Shown here: piece after piece, positions 8,494 to 19,869 of the stretch
Numbering within the stretch: position 1 is the stretch's first letter
Layout: the number at the start of each line of letters is the position of its first letter
Origin: Sphingomonas naasensis
GTDB taxonomy: Bacteria; Pseudomonadota; Alphaproteobacteria; Sphingomonadales; Sphingomonadaceae
DNA length: 64,000 bases
Reading direction: 5' to 3'
Assembly (NCBI RefSeq): GCF_004792695.1
Contig: NZ_SRXU01000004.1
Span: forward strand, 310,001-374,000
Made by a program: the position numbers and the translations under genes
Notes under the pieces: model-generated
The model's database searches: none
What the model was told of the DNA's origin: nothing
The model's input: only the letters and a program-made list of their open reading frames with translations

Positions 8494-9198
8494 ATGGAGC
8501 CCGCGCCCGAGCCCCGCAGCGTCTATCGCCACCGGCTGTTCACGCGGCTCTGGCACTGGGTCAACGCCCTCGCGATCCTCATCCTGATCCCCAGCGGACT
8601 GATGATCTTCAACGCGCATCCGCGGCTCTATTGGGGGCATTATGGCGCGAATTTCGACCATGCCTGGCTCGAGCTGCCGCGCTTCCCCGGCTGGGCGACG
8701 ATCCCGAGCCATTACAGCCTTGCCGGCGCGCGGCACTGGCATCTGTTCTTCGCGCTGGTGCTCGGCTTCGGATTGCTGGCGTACATGATCATCGGGCTGA
8801 TCAATCGCCACTTGCAGCGTGATCTGCGCATTCGCGCGGCGGAGCTGGCGCCCCGCCACCTCGCCGACGATTTCACGGCGCATCTCGCGCTGCGCTTCCA
8901 CGATCCCGCGCGTCCCGGTGCCTACAACATCTTCCAGAAGCTCAGCTATGCCGGGGTGGTCTTCGTGCTGCTCCCGCTGCTCATCGCCTCGGGGCTCGCG
9001 ATCTCGCCGGGCATGTGGCCATGGCTCGCCGACCTGTTCGGCGGGCGCCAATCGGCGCGTTCGGTTCACTTCATCGCGATGGCGTGCATGACGCTGTTCA
9101 TCATTGTCCATCTGACGCTGGTGATCCTCGCCGGCCCGATCAACGAAGTGCGCTCGATGATCACCGGCTGGTGGCGCGTGCCCGAGGAGGCCGAATGA
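8494..9198 (+). CDS. Membrane cytochrome b (b561/hydrogenase type)
   Basis: The 234-residue integral membrane protein has about four transmembrane helices with histidines placed as heme b ligands: RLWHWVNAL in helix 1, ARHWHLFFAL in helix 2 and HFIAMACMTLFIIVHLTLV near the end. It resembles thiosulfate-reductase and Ni/Fe-hydrogenase cytochrome b subunits. Its stop overlaps the next start in ATGA, so it is almost certainly the membrane electron partner of the molybdoenzyme that follows, passing electrons to or from the quinone pool. An AAGGA site precedes the ATG. Confidence 0.9.
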   Translation: MEPAPEPRSVYRHRLFTRLWHWVNALAILILIPSGLMIFNAHPRLYWGHYGANFDHAWLELPRFPGWATIPSHYSLAGARHWHLFFALVLGFGLLAYMIIGLINRHLQRDLRIRAAELAPRHLADDFTAHLALRFHDPARPGAYNIFQKLSYAGVVFVLLPLLIASGLAISPGMWPWLADLFGGRQSARSVHFIAMACMTLFIIVHLTLVILAGPINEVRSMITGWWRVPEEAE

Positions 9199-9926
9199 TC
9201 ACCCGGCGCACCCTGATCGTCGGCACCGGCGCGACCTTGCTCGCGGGCTGCGATTCGCTCACCGACAGCCCTGCGCTGATGAGCGCGGAGAACGCCCATC
9301 GGTTTCTCCAGCGCTCGATCAACGGCCGCGCCGCGCTCGCCCGCGAATTCCGCGCCGAGCAGCGCAGCCCGTTCTTCCGCGTCAACGGCACCGCCAACCC
9401 CAACACGCCCGAATATAACGCGCTCGCCGCCAACCGCTTCGCCGACTGGCGGCTGCGCGTCGACGGGCTGGTGGCGCGCCCGCTCAATCTCAGCCTCGCG
9501 CAGATCCAGTCGCTGCCGCAACGCGCTCAGATCACCCGGCACGATTGCGTCGAAGGCTGGAGCGCGATCGGCAAATGGCAGGGGCCGCGGCTCGAGACGG
9601 TGCTCCGCCTCGCGGGCATCCGCGAAGACGCGCGCTACATCGTCTTTCACTGCGCCGACCGGTTCGGCAGCCAAGCCTATTACGAGTCGATCGATCTGGT
9701 CGACGCCTTCCATCCGCAGACGCTCCTCGCCTGGGCGATGAACGACGCCTATCTCTCGGTCGGCCATGGCGCCCCCGTCCGCCTGCGGGTCGAGCGCCAG
9801 CTCGGCTACAAGCAGGCCAAGTACATCATGCGCATCGAGGCGGTCTCCAGCCTTGCCGCCATCGGTGCGGGGAAAGGGGGGTATTGGGAGGATTCGAACG
9901 GCTATGAATGGTATGCCGGAATCTAA
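9195..9926 (+). CDS. Sulfite-oxidase-like molybdopterin oxidoreductase
   Basis: The 243-residue protein belongs to the sulfite oxidase/MsrP molybdenum fold. The invariant molybdenum-ligand cysteine is probably Cys118 in RHDCVEGWSAIGKWQG. The N-terminus combines a twin-arginine pattern (TRRTLI) with a lipobox-like LLAGC ending at Cys19, so it may be exported folded by Tat and lipid-anchored. It is shorter than MsrP (about 330) and differs from classical sulfite dehydrogenase, which carries a heme domain. Substrate options are sulfite, methionine sulfoxide or another S/N-oxide. It is coupled to the cytochrome b gene by a 4-base overlap. Confidence 0.9.
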   Translation: MITRRTLIVGTGATLLAGCDSLTDSPALMSAENAHRFLQRSINGRAALAREFRAEQRSPFFRVNGTANPNTPEYNALAANRFADWRLRVDGLVARPLNLSLAQIQSLPQRAQITRHDCVEGWSAIGKWQGPRLETVLRLAGIREDARYIVFHCADRFGSQAYYESIDLVDAFHPQTLLAWAMNDAYLSVGHGAPVRLRVERQLGYKQAKYIMRIEAVSSLAAIGAGKGGYWEDSNGYEWYAGI

Positions 9927-9960
9927 CCGGAAACATATTCCGCATTGCGAAAAGTCGTTA

Positions 9961-9980
9961 CGCTCCTAGTTTAAGGAGCG
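9961..9980. other. Perfect hairpin between molybdoenzyme and cfa
   Basis: CGCTCC and GGAGCG form a 6-bp stem with an 8-base AT-rich loop. It lies 35 bases after the molybdoenzyme stop and 28 bases before the cfa start. It has no U-tract, and may be a terminator of the upstream operon or part of the cfa leader. Confidence 0.4.
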
Positions 9981-10007
9981 GGCGGGGACTGTTGCGTAGG
10001 ACGGTCT

Positions 10008-11261
10008 ATGGCGTTGATCGATAGTTTCTTCGCGCGCGCAGTGAAGCGCGGGCAGCTCACTGTGCTCCATCCCGACGGCACCAGCCGCAGTTTCGGCAGC
10101 GCCGATCCAGAGCTCAAAGAGGTGACGATCCGCTTCGGCCCCGGCGCCGCCGCGGCGATCGTGCGCAACCCCTCGCTGGGCGCCGCCGAATGCTTCATGG
10201 ATGGTAGGCTGACGATCGAGCAGGGCGACATTCTCGACCTGCTGATGCTGATGACGAGCAACAATCGCTGGGAAGACGCGACGGCGGCGCTGGATCCCAA
10301 GCCGATCGCGCGGCTCGCCAACGCGATCGCGCACCGGATCGGCCGCTACAACATGGCGCGCAAGGCCAAGCGCAACGTCGCGCATCATTATGATCTCTCG
10401 CGGCGGCTCTACGATCTCTTCCTCGACGCCGATCGCCAATATAGCTGTGCCTATTACACCGATCCGGACAACAGCCTCGAACAGGCGCAGCGCGACAAGA
10501 AGGCGCATATCGTCGCCAAGCTGGCGATCGAGCCCGGCATGCGCGTGCTCGACATCGGCTGCGGCTGGGGCGGGCTGGCGCTCTACATCCACGAGAAGAC
10601 CGGCGCCGAAGTCGTCGGCGTCACGCTGTCGGAAGAGCAGCTCAAGGTCGCCCGCGAGCGCGCCGCCGAGCGCGGTGTCCACGGCAAGGTACGCTTCGAG
10701 CTTATCGACTATCGCGCGGTCACCGGCCAGTTCGATCGGATCGTCTCGGTCGGGATGTTCGAGCATGTCGGCACGCCGCAATACCGCACTTTCTTCCGCA
10801 AGGTCCGCGAACTGCTGACCCCCGAGGGCGTGATGCTGCTCCACACGATCGGCCGCGCCGGCGCGCCCGGCGTCACCGACGCTTTCACGCTGAAATATAT
10901 CTTCCCCGGCGGCTATATCCCGGCGCTGTCGGAGATCGTCCGCGGCTATGAGGGGTTGCGGATTTTTCCCACCGATGTGGAAGTGCTGCGGCTCCATTAT
11001 GCGCACACGCTCAAGGCCTGGTACGCGCGCACCGTCGCGGCGAAGGACGAGATCGTCGCGCTCTACGACGAGCGCTTCTTCCGGATGTGGACCTTCTATC
11101 TTGCCGGCTCGTACGTCGCCTTTCTCAACGGCGGGCTGGTCAATTACCAGCTCCAGCTCTCGCGCTCGCGCACGGCGCTGCCGATCACGCGCGACTATAT
11201 GCTGGAGCGCGAGCAGGCGCTGCGCGACGATTCCACGGTGTCGGAGCGGCTGTCGGCCTGA
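10008..11261 (+). CDS. cfa: Cyclopropane-fatty-acyl-phospholipid synthase
   Basis: This SAM enzyme adds a methylene bridge to double bonds of membrane phospholipid acyl chains, usually in stationary or stressed cells. The 417-residue protein has the N-terminal lipid-binding region (to about residue 120) and then the catalytic domain. That domain contains the VAHHYDLS motif, QYSCAYY, the SAM-binding VLDIGCGWGG and the EHVG catalytic segment. Length is slightly above E. coli Cfa. An AGGA site lies six bases before the ATG. It is monocistronic, convergent with the DUF1801 gene. Confidence 0.95.
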   Translation: MALIDSFFARAVKRGQLTVLHPDGTSRSFGSADPELKEVTIRFGPGAAAAIVRNPSLGAAECFMDGRLTIEQGDILDLLMLMTSNNRWEDATAALDPKPIARLANAIAHRIGRYNMARKAKRNVAHHYDLSRRLYDLFLDADRQYSCAYYTDPDNSLEQAQRDKKAHIVAKLAIEPGMRVLDIGCGWGGLALYIHEKTGAEVVGVTLSEEQLKVARERAAERGVHGKVRFELIDYRAVTGQFDRIVSVGMFEHVGTPQYRTFFRKVRELLTPEGVMLLHTIGRAGAPGVTDAFTLKYIFPGGYIPALSEIVRGYEGLRIFPTDVEVLRLHYAHTLKAWYARTVAAKDEIVALYDERFFRMWTFYLAGSYVAFLNGGLVNYQLQLSRSRTALPITRDYMLEREQALRDDSTVSERLSA

Positions 11262-11272
11262 GGGTGGCTGAA

Positions 11273-11692
11273 TCAGCGCGGATAGCGCGCGTCCATCGCG
11301 GCGAGCGCGTCGCGCACCAGTTCCTCGAGCACGCCCATGTCCACATCGGCGAGCTTCTTGATGTAGAGGCACGCCTTGCCGGTCTTGTGCTTGCCCAGCC
11401 GGGCGAGCAGCGCTTCCTGCGCGGACGAGCCGTTGAGCACATAGAGCACCAGCTCGGTCTTGCGCGGGCTGAACCCCAGCCGGCAGGCATCGCCTTCATG
11501 GCCGCTCTCGTAACGATAATGATAGCTGCCGAAGCCGATGATCGACGGCCCCCACATTCGCGGTTCCTCTCCCGAGATACGCGACATCAATTCGACCAGC
11601 GTCTTCGCATCCTCGCGGCGTACCGCGTCCGGGGCGGCCTCGATGAAGTCGGTGACCCGCATTTCGGTCGGCCTGGTCCTGGTTTCGGCCAT
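11273..11692 (-). CDS. DUF1801 domain protein
   Basis: The 139-residue protein matches the YdhG/DUF1801 fold, with the typical MWGPSIIGFGSYHYRYESG stretch and the C-terminal GKHKTGKACLYIKKLADVD region. The family is widespread and its biochemical role is not established. The start at 11692 has a GGAGG site six bases upstream. The gene is divergent from argG, with a 93-base shared promoter region, and ends 11 bases from the convergent cfa gene. Confidence 0.88.
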   Translation of the reverse strand: MAETRTRPTEMRVTDFIEAAPDAVRREDAKTLVELMSRISGEEPRMWGPSIIGFGSYHYRYESGHEGDACRLGFSPRKTELVLYVLNGSSAQEALLARLGKHKTGKACLYIKKLADVDMGVLEELVRDALAAMDARYPR

Positions 11693-11785
11693 GGTGATCC
11701 TCCGCGCCGGCAGCATAGCATGGTTGCGCCGCGAGGGCAGGAACCCTAGAGCGCCCCCGTTTCCTGCACCCTCCGGAGTCGTTTC

Positions 11786-13003
<1,218 letters not shown>

Positions 13004-13060
13004 GCGGCGCGTTTTCACCGCGGGTTAACCAGACTTTCAATCCTGTAGCCGCATGACCGG

Positions 13061-13076
13061 CCCTGCAATTGCAGGG
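13061..13076 (+). promoter_or_regulatory. Hairpin overlapping the ribosome site of the 13085 gene
   Basis: A perfect 16-base palindrome, CCCTGCAATTGCAGGG, lies just before the methyltransferase start. The only Shine-Dalgarno-like sequence, AGGGG at 13073-13077, is in its right arm. Folding of the six-base arms would hide the ribosome site, so the element may limit translation. Confidence 0.5.
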
Positions 13077-13084
13077 GTTCGGAC

Positions 13085-13675
13085 ATGCTCGGCGCGGTTC
13101 ACGAAAAGCTGGTCTTTGGGCGCCGCGTCCGCACGCTGGCCGCGGCGCTGGCCGAGCGGTTGCCCGCCGATGCGCGCGTGCTCGATGTCGGCTGCGGCAG
13201 CGGCGATCTCGCCGCGCTGATCATGCGGCTGCGGCCCGATGTGCGGATCGAGGGCATCGACGTGCTCGTCCGTCCGGATACCGCGATTCCGGTCCGCGCC
13301 TATGACGGCAGCCATATCCCGTTCGAGGATGGCGCGTTCGATGCGGCGATCGTCGTCGACGTGCTCCATCATACCGACGATCCCGAGGCGGTGCTCGGCG
13401 AGATCGCGCGCGTTGCGCCGATCGTGGTGATCAAGGATCATCTTCGCGACGGAATCGCCGCCAATGCGACGCTGCGCTTCATGGATTGGGTGGGCAATGC
13501 CGCGCACGGCGTGCGGCTGCCGTACAATTATCTCTCGCGCCGCCAGTGGCAGGCGGCGTGGGATCGGCTCGGGCTCGGCGCCAGCGCTTTCGTCACGCGG
13601 CTGGCGCTCTATCCGCGGCCCTTCTCATGGCTGTTCGATCGCGAGCTGCATTTCGTGGCGATCCTCTCGCGCTGA
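13085..13675 (+). CDS. Class I SAM-dependent methyltransferase (UbiE-like)
   Basis: The 196-residue protein has SAM motif I at VLDVGCGSGDLAALI (about residue 36), motif II IEGIDV, and motif IV AAIVVDVLHHTDD. The C-terminal half contains aromatic and hydrophobic segments (NYLSRRQWQAAWDRLG) typical of lipid or polyketide methyltransferases. Its substrate is unknown. It lies next to the GT2/GT-C cluster, convergent with the GT2 gene 12 bases away, so a role in envelope lipid or glycan chemistry is possible but unproven. Confidence 0.85.
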   Translation: MLGAVHEKLVFGRRVRTLAAALAERLPADARVLDVGCGSGDLAALIMRLRPDVRIEGIDVLVRPDTAIPVRAYDGSHIPFEDGAFDAAIVVDVLHHTDDPEAVLGEIARVAPIVVIKDHLRDGIAANATLRFMDWVGNAAHGVRLPYNYLSRRQWQAAWDRLGLGASAFVTRLALYPRPFSWLFDRELHFVAILSR

Positions 13676-13687
13676 GCGCGCGGGCGG

Positions 13688-14899
13688 TCAGCCCTGGCGG
13701 CCGTCGATCAGCCCGATCAGGAAGCTGGTGAATATCGTCTGCAGCCCGAGCACCGTCGCCAGCATCGCCGGAATCGCCAGCCGCATCAGCTGGACCGGCT
13801 CCATCGCGCCGAACCCTGCATCACCCCATTGCACCAGCGCCGCGCCGGTTCCGCCCAGCCCGAGCGCGACCAGCAGGCCGCCGAAGATGCAGCCCCGCTC
13901 GACGCTGAAGCGCGTGCGAAACCGCTCGACCGAGGCGCTCGAAGGCCACAAATTGCTCGCCACGCCATAAAGCCGCGCGACCACTCCGAAGCCGATCAGC
14001 TGGCTGCCGAGCAATACCGCCATCGCCGCGAACAGCATCGTCGTCGCGCTGAGCTCGATGCCGGCGATGCCGACGCTCCCGGTGGACAGCACCCCGACGC
14101 CGAGCGTCCCCGGCACGGCCAGAGCGAGCCCCGGATAGAGGAACAGATAGCGCGGCGCATAAGTCAGCAGGAAGCGCAGATGCCGCCAGCCGTCGCGCCA
14201 GGTGCGCAGATGCGGCGGCCGGCTGCGGCCGTCGCGCGCCAGCGTCGTCGGCACCTCGCGCACGTCGAGCCGATGCAGCACCGACTTGACCACCATCTCG
14301 CTGGCGAACTCCATGCCAGGCGCGCGCAGCCCGAGCGATAGGATCGCGTCGCGGCGGAAGCCGCGCAGCCCGCAATGGAAATCGCCCACGCCAGAATTGA
14401 AGAAGCGGCGGCCGAGATAGCTCAGAACGGGGTTGCCGAGATAGCGGTGCAGCGGCGGCATCGCGCCGCGATCGATCCCGCCGAGGAAGCGATTGCCCAT
14501 CACCAGCTCGCCGCCGGCGCGCAGCGCCGCGACGTACGCGTCGAGCGCGGAGAAATCATAGCTGTCGTCGGCGTCGCCCATGATCACATAGCGCCCGCGC
14601 GCGGCGGCGATCCCGCCGAGCAGCGCCGCGCCATAGCCGCGCCGCTCGACGCCGATCAGTCGCGCGCCGAGCGCGTTGGCGATCTGCAGCGAGCCATCGG
14701 TCGAGCCATTGTCGGCGATCAGCACCTCGCCGACGATCCCGGCGCGCGCGAGATAGGCCTGCGCCTTGCGGATGCACAGCGCCAGCGTCTCGGCCTCGTT
14801 GAGGCACGGCATCAGAATCGAGAGCTCGATCTCCCCGCCGGTCGCGGGCACGCCCGCCGGTTCGGGCACAGCCGGCTGATACGCTGGCGATGTCGGCAA
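13688..14899 (-). CDS. GT2 glycosyltransferase with C-terminal membrane helices
   Basis: The 403-residue protein has a dolichol-phosphate-mannose-synthase-like GT2 domain in its first half: ELSILMPCLNEAETL, the nucleotide/metal motif MGDADDSYDF, and MGNRFLGG. At least four membrane helices follow. It probably moves a sugar from a nucleotide donor to a polyprenyl-phosphate carrier. I chose a TTG start at 14899 because AGGAGG lies eight bases upstream. The alternative ATG at 14962 has no ribosome site and would overlap the divergent gene. The two divergent genes then share a 51-base promoter region. Confidence 0.85.
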   Translation of the reverse strand: MPTSPAYQPAVPEPAGVPATGGEIELSILMPCLNEAETLALCIRKAQAYLARAGIVGEVLIADNGSTDGSLQIANALGARLIGVERRGYGAALLGGIAAARGRYVIMGDADDSYDFSALDAYVAALRAGGELVMGNRFLGGIDRGAMPPLHRYLGNPVLSYLGRRFFNSGVGDFHCGLRGFRRDAILSLGLRAPGMEFASEMVVKSVLHRLDVREVPTTLARDGRSRPPHLRTWRDGWRHLRFLLTYAPRYLFLYPGLALAVPGTLGVGVLSTGSVGIAGIELSATTMLFAAMAVLLGSQLIGFGVVARLYGVASNLWPSSASVERFRTRFSVERGCIFGGLLVALGLGGTGAALVQWGDAGFGAMEPVQLMRLAIPAMLATVLGLQTIFTSFLIGLIDGRQG

Positions 14900-14950
14900 T
14901 GCTCGGCCCTCCTGATCGAAGCGCGACGCTAGCGGCGCAGGGCTGAAAAG

Positions 14951-16780
14951 ATGGTTAAGCATTGGCTGCTAGACGGGCTTTTCCGGAGGAAGCCCGCGTC
15001 GATGCAGCAGGACGAGATTGCCACCAGCCCGCGCGCCGATCGCGCCCTGCGCACCGACGCGCTCGTCGCGCTGGCGATCGCGGCGCTGCTCACGCTCTGC
15101 TGGGCGATCGCCGACTGGAACCAGCTCGCCCGGCTGGTGCTCCCCGATCCCGACGACATGATGCGGCTCGCCCAGGTGCGCGACTGGCTGGCCGGGCAGG
15201 GGATCAATGACTGGACGCAATACCGCCTCGCGCCGCCCGTCGGGGCGCCGATGCATTGGTCGCGCGTCAACGATCTCGGTCCCGCGGCGATCATCGGCGC
15301 GCTCACCCCGTTTATCGGCCGGCACGCGGCCGAGCTCGGCGCGGTGCTGCTCTATCCCGCGCTGCTCTTCGCCTGCGCCATCTTCCTGACCGCCCGAATC
15401 GCGCGCCGGCTGTGGGGCGCCCAGGCGGCGCTCGTCGCGGCGATCCTGGCGGCGCTGGCCTTTCCCGGCACCACGCTCTTCGTCCCCGGCCGGATCGATC
15501 ATCACGGGCTCCAGATCGTCCTGATGCTCGCCGCGGTGCGCGCGCTGATGCGCCCGGCGGATTCTACCGGCGGTGCGCTGGCCGGGCTCGCGCTGGCGCT
15601 CAGCCTCGTGATCGGGCTCGAGACCGCCCCGCAGGTCGCGGCGCTGATCGCGGTGCTGTTCGCATTCTGGGTGGTCGGCGGTCTCGCCGAGCGCGCGCGT
15701 TTGCAGGGTTTCGCAATAAGCCTCGCCGCGATCACCTCTCTCTTCCTCGTCTTTCTCCGCCCGACGCTGTGGAGCGCCGGATTATGCGACGCGTTCACCC
15801 CCGCTTCCACCACCGGCACGCTCGCGGGGAGCATCGCCCTGCTCGCGCTCGCGCGCGCGACGCCGCGCCTGCCCGATTGGCGGTGGCGGCTCGCGATCGG
15901 CGGGCTTGCCGGCGTGCTGGTGATCGGCGGCACGCTCGCGGCTTTCCCGGCCTGCGTCACGGGACCGTATGGCAGGATGGATCCGTTCCTGCTCCGCGAG
16001 TTCATGCCGCACATCGTCGAGGCGAACAGCGTGTTCGCGCTGCCCTTCCGCCAGGCCTGCTCGGTCGCCGGACTGCTGCTGGCGGGCGGCGCGGCCTCGG
16101 TCTGGATGATCGCCCGACGCCCGCGAAGCTGGGCGACGATGCTCCCGATCGTCGCGGTGATCGCAGTGTCGCTGCTCGTCGCGACCGCGCAGGTCCGCGG
16201 CACCTATCTCGGGGCGCCGGCGGCGGTGCCCGTGCTCGCCGGCCTCGTCCTCGCCGCGCGGGGAGCGCGCCGTTGGCGGCTGCCCGCGCTCGTTGCGGCG
16301 TGGCTGGTATCGGCCGGGATCGCCTATCACGAGCTGCCCGGCGCGGTGCTCCGCCTCTTCGACAGCCCGGCACCCCCGGTGTTCGCCAGTGCCGCGCTCG
16401 GCGATTGCCTCCACGGCGACGTGTGGCAGCAGATCGATCGCCATCCGCCCGGCGTGACGATGGCGCCGGCGACGCTGTCGGCGCACGTGATCGGCGCAAC
16501 CCGCATGTCGACGGTCGGCGCGAGCTATCACCGCAACAATCGCGGCAACATGGCGATGTATCGCTTCTTCCTCGGCAGTCCCGCACAGGCAGCGGCGATC
16601 GCGCGCGCCTGGCAGGTCCGCTACGTGCTGTTCTGCCCCGACGACTTTGCCGAGATGGAGGTCGATCGCCGCTTCCCGCACAGCGTCGCGGCGATGCTCC
16701 GTGCCGGCCGTGCGCCCCCCGGATTCGAGCGGCTGCCGCTCGAAGCGACCGCGCTGCGTTTCTACCGCGTCCAGCAATGA
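14951..16780 (+). CDS. Polytopic membrane protein, GT-C/oligosaccharyltransferase-like
   Basis: The 609-residue protein has about eleven hydrophobic helices. After helix 1 there is an acidic extracytoplasmic loop, DPDDMMRLAQVRDWL, then QYRLAPPVGAPMHWSR, and further on PGRIDHHGLQI. An early-loop Asp pair and a later D-H-H motif are the pattern of GT-C lipid-linked sugar transferases. The donor is presumably a polyprenyl-phosphate sugar, such as one made by the neighbouring GT2 enzyme. ATG 14951 has an AGGG site; ATG 15002 is an alternative that drops a basic leader. Confidence 0.75.
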   Translation: MVKHWLLDGLFRRKPASMQQDEIATSPRADRALRTDALVALAIAALLTLCWAIADWNQLARLVLPDPDDMMRLAQVRDWLAGQGINDWTQYRLAPPVGAPMHWSRVNDLGPAAIIGALTPFIGRHAAELGAVLLYPALLFACAIFLTARIARRLWGAQAALVAAILAALAFPGTTLFVPGRIDHHGLQIVLMLAAVRALMRPADSTGGALAGLALALSLVIGLETAPQVAALIAVLFAFWVVGGLAERARLQGFAISLAAITSLFLVFLRPTLWSAGLCDAFTPASTTGTLAGSIALLALARATPRLPDWRWRLAIGGLAGVLVIGGTLAAFPACVTGPYGRMDPFLLREFMPHIVEANSVFALPFRQACSVAGLLLAGGAASVWMIARRPRSWATMLPIVAVIAVSLLVATAQVRGTYLGAPAAVPVLAGLVLAARGARRWRLPALVAAWLVSAGIAYHELPGAVLRLFDSPAPPVFASAALGDCLHGDVWQQIDRHPPGVTMAPATLSAHVIGATRMSTVGASYHRNNRGNMAMYRFFLGSPAQAAAIARAWQVRYVLFCPDDFAEMEVDRRFPHSVAAMLRAGRAPPGFERLPLEATALRFYRVQQ

Positions 16781-16838
16781 ACCGCATCGCGCGCGGCGCC
16801 GCTTGCAGGTCGAACCCAACAGCGCCTAAAGCCGCGCG

Positions 16839-18542
16839 ATGGATCGGGGCGAAAGGCTGCACTGGTGGCAAACGCGGTGGTTCGTGGCGCTTGCCACGTT
16901 CATGGCGATCGTGCCGTTGCTATGGCCCGAGATCCCGCCGCTGGTGGACTTGCCCGGGCATATGGGGCGCTACCGTGTCCAGCTCGATTATGACCAGTTC
17001 GCGCACCTGCACGACTGGTATAATTTCAACTGGAGCCTGATGGGCAATCTCGGGGTCGACCTGCTGGTCATCCCCTTGTCGAAGCTCTTCGGGCTCGAGC
17101 TCGCGGTCAAGCTGATCGTCATGACCATCCCCGCGATGACCGTCGCCGGGATGCTGATGATCGCGCGCGAGGTGCATGGCCGCATCCCCGCGACGGCCTT
17201 GTTCGCGCTGCCGCTCGCCTATGCCTTCCCCTTCCATTTCGGCTTCGTCAATTTCGCGCTGTCGATGGGGATGGCGCTGCTCGCCTTCGGCTGGTGGCTG
17301 CGCCTCGCGCGGCTCGGCAAATATCAGTTCCGCAGCCTCGTGTTCCTGCCGATCTCGGTGCTGATCTGGATCACCCATACTTTCGGCTGGGGCGTGCTCG
17401 GCGTGCTCGCCTTCTCGGCCGAGCTGATCCGCCACCACGACGCGCATCGCGGGCAGGGCTTCGTTCGCGCATGGCTGCTTCCATGGTTCAAGGCGGGCCT
17501 GCAGTGCCTCGTGCTGGCGCCGCCCGCGCTGCTGATGCTGATGTGGCGCAGCGGCGGCCACGTCACCGGCCAGACCGGCGATTGGTTCAACTGGCGCGCC
17601 AAGATGATGTGGATCGTCCAGGTGTTCCGCGATCGCTGGCAGCTGTTCGACATCGCCTCGGTGGGCGTGCTGTTCTTGCTGCTGTTCAAGGCGATCCGCG
17701 ACCCCAATCTCCAATATTCGCGCAATCTGAGCCTGTCGTTCCTGTTCCTCGCCGCGGTCTATGTCCTGCTGCCGCGGATCGTGTTCGGATCGGCCTATGC
17801 CGATATGCGGCTGGTGCCGTTCCTGATGGCGATCGGCATCCTCGCGATCCGGCCCAAGCCCGGCATGTCGATGCGCGGCGCGGCGACGGTCGCGGCGCTC
17901 GGCATGGCGTTCTTCACGGCGCGGATCGCGGCGACGACGTGGAGCTTCTTCCTCTACGACCGGTCCTATGATCGCGAATTGAAGGCGCTCGATCATCTTC
18001 CGCAGGGCGCGCGGCTGGTCAGCTTCGTCGGCGAGACCTGCTACAACGAGTGGAAGATGACGCGCCTCCAGCACGTCCCTGCGCTCGCGCTCGAGCGCAA
18101 GCTCGCCTATACCAACGATCAATGGTCAATGCCCGGCGCGCAGCTGCTCACCGTGCGCTACCGCGACGCGAAGCGCTTCGCGCACGATCCCTCGCAGATC
18201 GTCACCGACGTGCAATGCCCGCGCGAATGGTGGCGCCCGGTCCCCTGGGCGCTGGCGCGCTTCCCGCGCGATGCGTTCGACTATGTCTGGATGATCCGCC
18301 CGCCGCAGTTCCCGGCGAAGTTCATGCAGGGCCTCGTCCCCGTCTATGTCGACGGACCGAGCGGTCTCTACCGCGTCGACCACAATGTGCCGGCGCCGGT
18401 CATCGCGCCGGGCGAGCTGCCGCTGCCCAAATGGGAGCGGCAGATCATCCTCAACGACGGCCGCCAATATACCAGCAATCTGCCCGAACCCGAGGCGTCG
18501 AGCTCGCCCTTCGACAATGTGTTCGGCAACGCCACGCGCTGA
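16839..18542 (+). CDS. Polytopic membrane protein, GT-C-like
   Basis: The 567-residue protein has about ten hydrophobic helices between residues 15 and 375 and a soluble C-terminal part of about 190 residues. The first long loop carries an acidic motif (VDLPGHMGRYRVQLDYDQF) where GT-C enzymes have a catalytic Asp, but the family is not certain. It follows the previous membrane gene after 58 bases in the same direction, and is probably a second transferase or a partner in the same envelope glycan pathway. The soluble tail is Trp- and Pro-rich. Confidence 0.65.
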   Translation: MDRGERLHWWQTRWFVALATFMAIVPLLWPEIPPLVDLPGHMGRYRVQLDYDQFAHLHDWYNFNWSLMGNLGVDLLVIPLSKLFGLELAVKLIVMTIPAMTVAGMLMIAREVHGRIPATALFALPLAYAFPFHFGFVNFALSMGMALLAFGWWLRLARLGKYQFRSLVFLPISVLIWITHTFGWGVLGVLAFSAELIRHHDAHRGQGFVRAWLLPWFKAGLQCLVLAPPALLMLMWRSGGHVTGQTGDWFNWRAKMMWIVQVFRDRWQLFDIASVGVLFLLLFKAIRDPNLQYSRNLSLSFLFLAAVYVLLPRIVFGSAYADMRLVPFLMAIGILAIRPKPGMSMRGAATVAALGMAFFTARIAATTWSFFLYDRSYDRELKALDHLPQGARLVSFVGETCYNEWKMTRLQHVPALALERKLAYTNDQWSMPGAQLLTVRYRDAKRFAHDPSQIVTDVQCPREWWRPVPWALARFPRDAFDYVWMIRPPQFPAKFMQGLVPVYVDGPSGLYRVDHNVPAPVIAPGELPLPKWERQIILNDGRQYTSNLPEPEASSSPFDNVFGNATR

Positions 18543-18551
18543 CCACCGGCC

Positions 18552-19691
<1,140 letters not shown>

Positions 19692-19869
19692 AGCCGCAAG
19701 ATAGGGGCGCGGGCGCGAGGAGGGGAGAGGCGCATTGCGACCTTTCGTGCAACGCAGATCCGCATTCGTCGCGATCATTCGGCGGGTTCGTCGCGAATCG
19801 CATGAATCCGGACCGCTTTGACGCACACGCCTCCCTGGAACGCTCTTCCGATCTCGCGAGGAAATTGAC

